64,000 bases of DNA from Oceanibium sediminis (GTDB taxonomy: Bacteria; Pseudomonadota; Alphaproteobacteria; Rhodobacterales; Rhodobacteraceae), in the NCBI RefSeq assembly GCF_003265325.1, contig NZ_QGNX01000006.1, positions 1 through 64,000 on the forward strand, given 5' to 3'. The position numbers were made by a program, and so were the translations under genes. The notes beneath the pieces were generated by a model. It had not been told where the DNA came from. It saw only the letters and a list, made by a program, of their open reading frames with translations, and ran no database searches. Positions 56,708-64,000 of the stretch are shown one piece after another. How positions within the stretch are numbered: position 1 is the stretch's first letter; every line of letters starts with the position of its first letter.

Positions 56708-57454
56708 ATGTATCTTCCTGAAATCATTTCCATCCTCGGCATTCTTGGCGGTGAGCCCGGTGTTTCCACGGCCGCCCCCGACGCCGCCGTCAGCGCCCCG
56801 GCAGTGCGCGTTGCCGACAGCTCCGGGCGGTCCGCCGAGGCGCTGGTCTACAGGCTGATCCGGACCAGCGGCGGAGAGACCTCCGAAGGGGCGGCGGATG
56901 ACACGGGGGTCGCCCCGTCCTTCGACTGCGGCGCGGCGGAATCGAGCGTCGAGCAACTGGTTTGCAGCGACGAAGCGCTTGCTACGCTGGACAACCGCCT
57001 TGCCGCGCGCTTCGCCACCGCACTGGCGGTAGCCGAAGGCCTGGACGCCGGGACAGAGGAAGCGGCCACCAGTCTGCGCACCTTCCAGCGGGGCTGGATC
57101 TCCGGGCGGGACGAGTGCTGGAAGGCCGACGACCTGCGATCCTGCGTGGAGGGCTCCTACCTCCGCCGGGAGGGGCAGCTGGTCGCCGAGTGGATGCTGG
57201 AGGAGCCGACCATTGTCATCCCTTACACGTGCGAGGACAATCCCTCCAACGAGGTGACGGTGTTCCTGTTCGATACCGAACTGCCGAGCGCGCGCATCGA
57301 ATACGGCGACAGCGTCGACACCGCCACCCTTGCGCCCGCCGCCTCCGGCAGCCGGTACGAGGGCAGCTTCGGTCGGTACTTCTGGATGAAAGGCGAGGAC
57401 GCCGCCTTCGTGTGGACCGAGGGCACGGAAATGGCCTGCACCGTTGCCGGGTGA
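56708..57454 (+). CDS. LprI-like / MliC-like two-domain protein
   Basis: The 248-residue protein has a short hydrophobic N-terminus (MYLPEIISILGILGG) that is atypical as a signal. Residues about 72-160 resemble the LprI/DUF1311 lysozyme-inhibitor-like domain (FDCGAAESSVEQLVCSDEAL, FQRGWISGRDECW, LRSCVEGSYLRR), and 170-248 resemble MliC (YTCEDNPSNEVTVFLFD, ARIEYG, FWMKGEDAAFVW, MACT). Both are lysozyme inhibitor families, so an envelope defence role is likely. ATG 56708 follows GGAG. Confidence 0.75.
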   Translation: MYLPEIISILGILGGEPGVSTAAPDAAVSAPAVRVADSSGRSAEALVYRLIRTSGGETSEGAADDTGVAPSFDCGAAESSVEQLVCSDEALATLDNRLAARFATALAVAEGLDAGTEEAATSLRTFQRGWISGRDECWKADDLRSCVEGSYLRREGQLVAEWMLEEPTIVIPYTCEDNPSNEVTVFLFDTELPSARIEYGDSVDTATLAPAASGSRYEGSFGRYFWMKGEDAAFVWTEGTEMACTVAG

Positions 57455-57526
57455 CGACCCTTCGCCGTGAACGTGCCCGGTGGCACCCCGGCCCCTTGCG
57501 CAAAGGTCTGAGCGAAAGGACATGAG

Positions 57527-58339
57527 ATGCCCGCGACGTCGACTTTCGATGCCTGGAGCGCCGGTCAGAACTACGAACACTACATGGGCCGCTGGAGCAG
57601 GATGGTCGCGGCGCGCTTCCTTGACTGGCTGGATGCGACTGAGGGGGCCGACTGGCTTGAGATCGGGTGCGGCACCGGCGCGCTGACCACGGCCATCCTG
57701 GCGCGGGCCGCGCCGCGCTCGGTGCTGGCGACGGACCCGTCGGAGGCTTTCGTCGCCCATGCGCGGCAAACGCTCGACGATCCGCAGGATCCGCGCGCAC
57801 GGGTCGAGGTCGGGGATGCCCGGGACCTGCCGGCCAATGACGGCAGCGTGGATGTCGTTACCTCGGCACTTGCGCTGAACTTCGTGCCGGATCGGCGCGA
57901 GGCGCTGGTCGAGATGCAGCGCGTCCTGCGGCCCGGCGGGCTGTTGTCCTTCTACGTCTGGGACTATCCCGGTGGCGGAATCGGCTTCATCGACGCCTTC
58001 TGGAAAGCGGCGGCGCGGCTCGACCCCGGGGCCGCCGCGCTGGACGAGGCGGCGCGCTTTCCCGACTGCACCCCCGATGCGCTGACCGAATTGTGCGCGC
58101 AGGCCGGGCTTCCCGAAGCCGAGATCGCCCCGATCGAGATTGCGACGGAGTTCCCCGACTTCGAGGCGTTCTGGCACCCGTTCACCCTTGGGGCCGGTCC
58201 CGCGCCGGGGTATTGCGCCGCCCTGCCCGAGGATCGCCGCGCCGCCCTGAAGGCGGAACTGGCATCGATGCTGGGCCAGGGTACGCCCATCCGCCTGACC
58301 GCGCGGGCCTGGGCGATGAAGACGCCTGTGCCCGGCTAA
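57527..58339 (+). CDS. Class I SAM-dependent methyltransferase
   Basis: The 270-residue protein has SAM motif I WLEIGCGTGALTTAIL near residues 43-58, motif II/III VEVGDARDLPANDGSVDVV and VLRPGGLLSFYVWDYPGGG, as in UbiE/BioC-like enzymes. Substrate is unknown. It begins 72 bases after the MliC-like gene and may be its own unit. Confidence 0.82.
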   Translation: MPATSTFDAWSAGQNYEHYMGRWSRMVAARFLDWLDATEGADWLEIGCGTGALTTAILARAAPRSVLATDPSEAFVAHARQTLDDPQDPRARVEVGDARDLPANDGSVDVVTSALALNFVPDRREALVEMQRVLRPGGLLSFYVWDYPGGGIGFIDAFWKAAARLDPGAAALDEAARFPDCTPDALTELCAQAGLPEAEIAPIEIATEFPDFEAFWHPFTLGAGPAPGYCAALPEDRRAALKAELASMLGQGTPIRLTARAWAMKTPVPG

Positions 58340-58454
58340 GCAGTGCCCGGGCGCGCGCCTTGCGCCCTGTCGTGGCGCGGAAAGATCCAATAGGATGACC
58401 CCCTGAGCCCCTGCCCCCCGCCAAGAAGACCACAGGACAAGACGGAGCCCCCCA

Positions 58455-60113
58455 ATGAAAGACAACACTTCCCGGCACGGTGGTCAGATCCTCGTGGACG
58501 CCCTGTCACTGCAGGGCGTGGAGCGGGTGTTCTGCATCCCCGGCGAAAGCTACCTCGCCGCGCTGGACGGGCTTTACGACTCTGGTATCGACACCATCGT
58601 CGCCCGCCAAGAAGGCGGCGCTGCCATGATGGCCGAGGCGGACGGCAAGCTGACCGGCCGCCCCGGCGTCGCCTTCGTCACCCGTGGACCGGGGGCGACC
58701 AACGCCTCCGCCGGGGTGCATGTCGCGTTCCAGGACAGCACGCCGATGATCCTGTTCGTGGGCCAGGTCGCCAGCGACCAGCGCGACCGCGAGGCGTTCC
58801 AGGAAGTGGACTACCGCGCCATGTTCGGCCCCCTCGCCAAGTGGGTGGCGGAGGTGGACCGCCTCGACCGCCTGCCCGAATACGTCAGCCACGCCTTCCA
58901 CGTGGCGCAGTCGGGCCGCCCCGGCCCGGTGGTGCTGGCCCTGCCCGAGGACATGCTCTCCGCCCGCGCCGAGGTGGCCGACGTGCCGCCCGCCGTGCTG
59001 CCCTCGGGCGCGGCGGCTGAAAGCGATATCGCCGCGATCCTGTCCCGGCTGGAAAGCGCCGAGCGGCCCTTCGTCATCGTCGGCGGCGGGCGCTGGTCGC
59101 CCGATGCGGCGCAGGCGCTCGGCGACTTTGCTGCGGCGCTGGACCTGCCGGTCGGGGCCTCGTTCCGCTGCCAGGACTTTTTGGACAACCGCCACCCCAA
59201 TTACGTCGGCGACGTGGGCATCGGCATCAACCCCGCCCTCGCCGCGCGGGTACGTGAGGCGGACGTGATCCTGTGTCTCGGGGCGCGCCTCGGCGAAATG
59301 ACGACCAGCGGCTACACGTTGCTCGACATCCCCGTGCCGCGCCAGGCGCTGCTGCATGTCTACCCGGACACCTCGGAACTGGGGCGCGTCTATCGCCCCA
59401 CGCTGTCGGTCTGCGCCAACCCCGGCGTGGTGATCCGCCAGCTTGCCGAAGCCGCAACGCCGAAGCCTGCCGCCGGAACGGCGCGGGCGGAGGCGCGGCG
59501 GGACTACGAGTCCTGGCAAACCCCGGTGGAGACGCCGGGCCGCCTGAAGATGGAGAACGTCATCACCCACCTGAACGAGGTGCTGCCCGATGACGCCATC
59601 CTGACCAACGGCGCTGGGAACTACGCCGCCTGGCTGCATCGCTACTACCGGTATCGCAACTGGCGCACGCAGCTTGCGCCTACCAGCGGATCGATGGGCT
59701 ACGGCCTGCCCGCCGCCGTGGCCGCCAAGCTGCGCTACCCCGGGCGCGAGGTGATCTGCCTGGCCGGGGACGGATGTTTCCAGATGGTCATGCAGGAATT
59801 CGGAACCGCCTGCCAGTACGGCGCGAATGTCATCGTGCTGATCTCAAACAACGGGATGTACGGCACGATCCGGATGCACCAGCAGCGCACCTATCCCGGT
59901 CGCCCCTCGGGGACGGCGATGGTGAACCCCGACTTCGCAATGCTCGCGCGCAGTTACGGCGCGTTCGGCGCGACGGTCGAGTCCGACGAGGCTTTCGCCG
60001 GGGCGCTGGCCGCCGCCCGCGCCGCCGGGACCCCGGCCATCCTGGACCTGAAGGTCGACCCGATGGCGCTGTCCCCGAAACTGACGCTGGAAACCATCCC
60101 GCCCGACCGCTGA
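58455..60113 (+). CDS. ThDP-dependent enzyme, acetolactate synthase-like
   Basis: The 552-residue protein has the three ThDP-family domains. VARQEGGAAMMAEADGKLTG near residues 50-69 holds the catalytic glutamate, the middle domain binds a nucleotide-like fold, and GDGCFQMVMQEFGTACQYGANVIVLISNN near 437-465 is the ThDP/Mg motif. It resembles acetolactate synthase large subunits and related decarboxylases. No ilvH-like small subunit adjoins, so a catabolic role (sulfoacetaldehyde, oxalyl or other 2-oxoacid) is possible. Confidence 0.82.
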   Translation: MKDNTSRHGGQILVDALSLQGVERVFCIPGESYLAALDGLYDSGIDTIVARQEGGAAMMAEADGKLTGRPGVAFVTRGPGATNASAGVHVAFQDSTPMILFVGQVASDQRDREAFQEVDYRAMFGPLAKWVAEVDRLDRLPEYVSHAFHVAQSGRPGPVVLALPEDMLSARAEVADVPPAVLPSGAAAESDIAAILSRLESAERPFVIVGGGRWSPDAAQALGDFAAALDLPVGASFRCQDFLDNRHPNYVGDVGIGINPALAARVREADVILCLGARLGEMTTSGYTLLDIPVPRQALLHVYPDTSELGRVYRPTLSVCANPGVVIRQLAEAATPKPAAGTARAEARRDYESWQTPVETPGRLKMENVITHLNEVLPDDAILTNGAGNYAAWLHRYYRYRNWRTQLAPTSGSMGYGLPAAVAAKLRYPGREVICLAGDGCFQMVMQEFGTACQYGANVIVLISNNGMYGTIRMHQQRTYPGRPSGTAMVNPDFAMLARSYGAFGATVESDEAFAGALAAARAAGTPAILDLKVDPMALSPKLTLETIPPDR

Positions 60114-60193
60114 GCAGGCCGGGCGGCGGCTATACAATCCCGCCCGCAAGGGACAGGATGCCCCAACGCCCACCAGAAAAGCCGGAGCGCGCG

Positions 60194-60574
60194 ATGACAG
60201 ATCCCCTGACGAAGGGCATGAAGACCCGAACCGAAGTGCTGGGCGAGGCGCATGTCGCCCGCGCCAAGGCCGCCACCACGGATTTCGACGCCCCCTTCCA
60301 GGCGCTGATCACCGAGTCGGCCTGGGGCCGCGTCTGGTCGGATGACAGCATCACCCGGCGCGAACGTTCCATGCTGACGCTGGCGCTGCTCGCCGCGACC
60401 GGCAATTTCGACGAGATCCCGATGCACATCCGCGCCACCGCCCGCACCGGCGCGAGCGAGAGCGACGTGATCCAGGCGTTCCTGCACGTCGCCATTTACG
60501 CCGGGGTGCCAAAGGCGAACCACGCGATCAAGCTGGCCAAGCAGACCTTCGCCGAGATGGCGGCGGGCGAATAG
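60194..60574 (+). CDS. Carboxymuconolactone decarboxylase family protein
   Basis: The 126-residue protein fits PcaC: LITESAWGRVWSDDSITRRERSMLTLALLAATGNFDEIPMHIRATARTG and HVAIYAGVPKANHAIKLA. It may be 4-carboxymuconolactone decarboxylase of the protocatechuate pathway, but no other pca genes are nearby, and small family members also act as peroxide reductases. No redox CxxC is present, which favours decarboxylase. It lies 80 bases after the ThDP enzyme. Confidence 0.8.
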   Translation: MTDPLTKGMKTRTEVLGEAHVARAKAATTDFDAPFQALITESAWGRVWSDDSITRRERSMLTLALLAATGNFDEIPMHIRATARTGASESDVIQAFLHVAIYAGVPKANHAIKLAKQTFAEMAAGE

Positions 60575-60589
60575 GCCCTCAGGGCGCGC

Positions 60590-63500
60590 TCAGGGCGTGC
60601 TCAGCCCCTCCTCCGCCGTGTAGTCGAAGGCGGCCGCCTCGCCCGGCAGCAGGCGCAGGGTCTGCGCCGCGCCGGTGGCGGCGCTGCCGGGGCGGATGGT
60701 CAGAAGACCCGCGGGCATCACCGCCGTTTCGCCGAGGCTGATGGTGCCCACCACCTCCGACGTGCCGTCGAGGTAGCTGCGCACCACGTCGAAGCGCGGG
60801 ATCAACGCCGATTCGACCGCCGTGCTGAGCGCCTCGGCGTCGCCCGCGTCGAAATAGGCGCCGCCCCCCGCCTTCGCCCAGTCGGCGAAGGTCCGGGCCA
60901 GGTCCGCGTCATCGATGGCGAAACCGACGATGTTCACGCGCACGTCCAGCCCGCTGTCGCGCAAGCTGCGGATCGCCGCCTCCGGGTTGCCGTCGCAGGT
61001 TTCCTCGCCGTCCGTCACCAGCACGATCACCCTTGGCGCACTGCTGTGCGCCAGGTCCGCGCCCGCCGCCAGCAGGCTGTCGGCAATCGCCGTCTTCGCC
61101 AGGTTGATCGCCGGCACGCCGCGGATTTCCGCCGCCGCCACGTCCCGGTCCAGCGGGGCCAGCGGCAGGCGCAACTCGGTGCGGCAAGCGTCCTCTTGCA
61201 GGCCGAAGGCGCGGAAGGCGAAGGGCGTGCCCTCGGGCAGGGTCCGCTCTACCAGCCGGGCCAGCGCGTCATGAGCGATGGCGATCCGCCGCTCGCCGTT
61301 CAGCCGCTGCAACATGGAGCCCGAGGCATCGAGGATCACCTCGATCGCCCCACTCGGCGCGGGCTGCTCGGCCACCGGCAGGGTGCCGGCGATGGTGATC
61401 TCCACCTCGCCCTCCGGCTCCACGTATGGCTCAAGCGTGGAGGCCATGCGATAACCCTTCGGCGCGCGGAACAGCGCGGCGGCCATGTCCATCCCGTCGG
61501 CAAGGCCGAGCGGGCCGATCACCCGCTGGAAGCGCCCGCCGTTCAGGTTGGCCCAGTCCATCATGATCGCCGCGTTCTGGCGCGAGTCACTGTCGACCGA
61601 CAGCGAGACGACACGCGGACGCGCCGCCAGCAAGGCGGGCCACAGCTCCTTCACGGGGCTGGTTTCGGCGTCGGTGATGATCACCACCCCATGCGCGCCG
61701 AGGCGGTCAGACAGCAGCTCGGACGCGACGGTCAGCGTCCCCTCGCTGTCGCTCGACTGCGGCTCCGGCAGGCGGCGCAGGGCCGGGGCAAGCTCTTCCG
61801 GGGTGGAGGCCCAGTCTGCCAGCAGGGGCGGGCTGCCGAAGGGCAGAAGCTGGATCACGTCCCGCCCCGGTTGCAGCGACTCGCCCCATGTGCGCACCGC
61901 CGCCAGCGTACGCGGGATATAGGCCGAGACACTGCCCGAGGTATCCCAGGCAATCACGACCGAGCGCGGCGGTTCATAGACCCGCAGCAGGTAGGACCCC
62001 GGCGCCAGGACGGCGCTGAGAACCGTGCCCTCCTCGGTTTCCCCACGGCTGAGCGGCACCGGCTCGCCCGCCGTATCCTCGATCTGGACCGCGACCTCAA
62101 GCGGGACGGAGGGGTAGGTCAGCGTCAGCACCTGGGGCGGCCCGTCGGGGACGGCGACGCTCCACCAATCCTCGTTCCGCTCCAGCAGGACCGAGGATTC
62201 GACGGTGGTGCCAAGCCGGTAGGGCACCGCCCGATCGCGGCTTTCCCCGCCGGCGGGCGCAACGGGCTGGGGCGGGGTGATCTTCGTCACCGCCTCATAG
62301 GCCCCGCGCGGGCTGTCATCCTCCCACAGGGCGATGGCGCTCTGGCCCGGCTCCTCGTAGACCTCGATCGCGTCGGGGCCGCGCTGGTCGCCCTCGATCG
62401 GGACGGTGACGCGCAGGTAGCGCACCCAGAGCGGATCGGGCAGGTCGATCGCCCCTGCCCCGCCGCTGCCGACGGGCGGCGCGGGCAAGGTGCCGATGGG
62501 CTGCCACGGCCCCGCGGGGCTGGTCAGGGAGTATTCGACCGTAGCGCCTTCGGGGCGGGCCGCATCATCCTCATGACCCACCCAGCGAATCCGGTTGATC
62601 AGCGCCGCGCGGTTCTGGTGAAACCCGACAAGGATCACATGCGGCGCGCCGCGCGCGGTCCAGCCGCGGTTGCGTTCGTCGATTTGCAGGACATCAACGT
62701 TCCACGCCCCGGAAACCACGGGCTGGGCGTCGATCACATGCCCGCCCAGCGCGGGGGAGGCGATGTTGATGTCGCCAAGCCCCTCCGGGTGCTGGCCGGG
62801 CACCGCGATTGCCTGCACCTCCTGCACGGTGACGCGAGAACAATCCTGCGCGCAACGCGGGAAGGACACGCGCAGGTGGGCGGCGCGCTTGGGCGTGTCG
62901 AAGGGCAGGTACTGGGGCCAGTGGATCGCGGCCAGCGGCGCGCTCAGTGCGGAGGTCCAACTTTGCCCGTCGTCCGAGGTTTCGACCGTCATCTCGGACG
63001 GCCAGGTGTCGCGGGTGTTCGTGCTGCGCAACTGCACCATGACGCCGGCCAGTTCCGCCGGAGCGGCAAGCGCGAAGTCCATCGTCTTGCCGGTCACCTT
63101 CGCCCCCGCGTGGGGCGCAATCCCGTCGTGCAAGCGGGCGTGGTCCTGTATCTCCTTCTCGGACAGCGCTTTTCCGTCCACGGCCACCAGCCGCGCGCCA
63201 AGGCCCGCGTGCAGCAGGTTCAAACCGCCGCGCATACCCTCGGGGGCATCCCAAAACACCATCGGCGCGACAGGCGCGGCCAGCGGATCGACAGGCAGCG
63301 CCAGAAGCCCGCCCGCCGTGCCGGTATCGTTCCCGGCGCGCAGCACCAGCGAGGGGGCCGCGACCGGGCTTTGCCAGGGCGGCACCTCGGCGGTGATCGC
63401 GACCTCGGGACGCGCGCCGGGGGCCAGGGAAAGCACCTGGGGGCTGACCTCGGCGCGCCAACCGGCGTTGGTCGGCTCGGCCGCCAGGGTCAGCTCAAGC

Positions 63501-64000
63501 GGCGTTTCCCCGTCATTGGCGAGCGTGGCGCGCAGGTCGAGCATCTGGCCGCTCTGCGCATAGGCCGCCAGCACCGGCGGCGTCGCGAAAGTGACGGAGA
63601 CCGGCAAGTCCCGATCCGGCTGTTCCGGCGGCGGGGCAAGCGCCAACAGCGCATCGCGCGCCGCGCCGGGAACGCCGCTTTCCGGCCCCGGCTCCAGCGG
63701 GGCAAGTGGCCCCATGTCGGCGGGGCGCGGCAGGTCGTCCAGACCGTAGAGGTGGCAGCTGAGCGTTGCGGGAAGTGACTCGAACCGGTTGCCGCGAAGT
63801 TGCAGCTGGGCATCCTGCCCGGCGCGCAGAACGGTGAGGTCACCGAGCAGCGCGCGCAACACGCTCACGTTGCGCAGCCGCCAGACATCGGCATCCGCCC
63901 CGACCGGCGCGCCGCCCTCGTCCCGGCAGGCAAAGGCCGCCGACTGTCCGGGCGCAAGATCGAGCGGGATGTCGTACCTTTCCGCCGCTTCGTTTACGGT
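60590..64000 (-). CDS. Large von Willebrand factor A domain protein (5' end beyond the window)
   Basis: The reading frame is open from the right edge to 60590, so at least 1,136 residues are encoded; GTG 63868 is only an internal candidate start, since the open frame continues in coding-like sequence (TVNEAAERYDIPLDLAPGQS). A discoidin-like region sits mid-protein (FWDAPEGMRGGLNLLHAGLG, PAELAGVMVQLRSTNTRDTWPSEMTVETSDDGQSW). Two VWA-like segments follow: VVIAWDTSGSVSAYI and VILDASGSMLQ, the second with VTDGEETCDGN. The DxSxS MIDAS motifs are intact. It is probably envelope-associated; function unknown. Confidence 0.75.
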   Translation of the reverse strand, partial: TVNEAAERYDIPLDLAPGQSAAFACRDEGGAPVGADADVWRLRNVSVLRALLGDLTVLRAGQDAQLQLRGNRFESLPATLSCHLYGLDDLPRPADMGPLAPLEPGPESGVPGAARDALLALAPPPEQPDRDLPVSVTFATPPVLAAYAQSGQMLDLRATLANDGETPLELTLAAEPTNAGWRAEVSPQVLSLAPGARPEVAITAEVPPWQSPVAAPSLVLRAGNDTGTAGGLLALPVDPLAAPVAPMVFWDAPEGMRGGLNLLHAGLGARLVAVDGKALSEKEIQDHARLHDGIAPHAGAKVTGKTMDFALAAPAELAGVMVQLRSTNTRDTWPSEMTVETSDDGQSWTSALSAPLAAIHWPQYLPFDTPKRAAHLRVSFPRCAQDCSRVTVQEVQAIAVPGQHPEGLGDINIASPALGGHVIDAQPVVSGAWNVDVLQIDERNRGWTARGAPHVILVGFHQNRAALINRIRWVGHEDDAARPEGATVEYSLTSPAGPWQPIGTLPAPPVGSGGAGAIDLPDPLWVRYLRVTVPIEGDQRGPDAIEVYEEPGQSAIALWEDDSPRGAYEAVTKITPPQPVAPAGGESRDRAVPYRLGTTVESSVLLERNEDWWSVAVPDGPPQVLTLTYPSVPLEVAVQIEDTAGEPVPLSRGETEEGTVLSAVLAPGSYLLRVYEPPRSVVIAWDTSGSVSAYIPRTLAAVRTWGESLQPGRDVIQLLPFGSPPLLADWASTPEELAPALRRLPEPQSSDSEGTLTVASELLSDRLGAHGVVIITDAETSPVKELWPALLAARPRVVSLSVDSDSRQNAAIMMDWANLNGGRFQRVIGPLGLADGMDMAAALFRAPKGYRMASTLEPYVEPEGEVEITIAGTLPVAEQPAPSGAIEVILDASGSMLQRLNGERRIAIAHDALARLVERTLPEGTPFAFRAFGLQEDACRTELRLPLAPLDRDVAAAEIRGVPAINLAKTAIADSLLAAGADLAHSSAPRVIVLVTDGEETCDGNPEAAIRSLRDSGLDVRVNIVGFAIDDADLARTFADWAKAGGGAYFDAGDAEALSTAVESALIPRFDVVRSYLDGTSEVVGTISLGETAVMPAGLLTIRPGSAATGAAQTLRLLPGEAAAFDYTAEEGLSTP

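Noticed and set aside
56270-58468. 732-residue leftward ORF across oxyR, MliC and methyltransferase genes
   Set aside because: It runs through three well-supported genes on the opposite strand and has no recognisable domain; it results from few stops in high-GC DNA.

Overview
The window is high-GC, densely packed, mostly chromosomal DNA from an alphaproteobacterium, very probably a Rhodobacteraceae (Rhodobacter/Roseobacter-type) species. The evidence is the set of protein families (TrgA, TrgB, a ChrR-type zinc/cupin anti-sigma protein, AcuI, DUF6134, DUF1365 and DUF6544 proteins, TRAP transporters, HutF/HutG histidine degradation), strong G/C preference at third codon positions, and many 4-base ATGA/GTGA gene overlaps. 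No identity could be confirmed by database search, so all names rest on motifs and family recall.

Layout. 1-4818 looks like the right end of an integrated element. A leftward phage-type cassette (ParB-like/DNA methyltransferase, DUF5681 protein, start of a large terminase subunit) diverges from a rightward three-gene unit (DUF3489, DUF2924, large serine recombinase). This end faces the 3' end of a tRNA-Ser(GGA) gene (5148-5237), with a cluster of AATTCCCTGC repeats and palindromes between them. 5436-17451 is a stress-defence block. The leftward trgB-cysK-alaX operon diverges from chrR-like/DUF6134/SDR, and a leftward six-gene operon runs photolyase, FAD oxidoreductase, DUF1365, CFA synthase, TrgA, MFS transporter. 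Both the chrR-like unit and the photolyase operon are preceded by a TGATCC-18 bp-TA element matching the promoter described for the RpoE-ChrR singlet-oxygen response of Rhodobacter sphaeroides. No sigma-factor gene is in the window.

17526-36238 is mixed: acrylyl-CoA reductase (acuI), a sulfotransferase-like protein, a split YeeE/YedE transporter pair, dusA, an RND efflux pair with a divergent TetR regulator and a candidate operator, a CPBP protease, an alpha/beta hydrolase, a quinone-oxidoreductase-like MDR protein, an M23-type protein, a DUF6544 protein, an ArsR-rhodanese fusion with a palindromic operator and a divergent MFS transporter, and an outer-membrane-like protein.

36414-45566 is the most interesting stretch. 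A leftward unit carries TRAP transporter genes (dctP, dctQ, dctM), pyrK and pyrD (class 1B dihydroorotate dehydrogenase), an M20 N-carbamoyl-amino-acid hydrolase, pyrC, pyrE and a small unknown gene, with a divergent XRE regulator. As a set this could take up an orotate-like pyrimidine acid and either feed it into UMP or degrade it to aspartate; that reading is inference.

45597-52251 is a complete five-enzyme histidine utilisation cluster (hutF divergent from hutIHGU) with a 14-bp palindromic operator. 52356-64000 holds an isolated iolB, katG divergent from oxyR, a LprI/MliC-like secreted protein, a methyltransferase, a ThDP-dependent acetolactate-synthase-like enzyme, a carboxymuconolactone-decarboxylase-family protein, and a large von Willebrand A protein cut off by the window edge.
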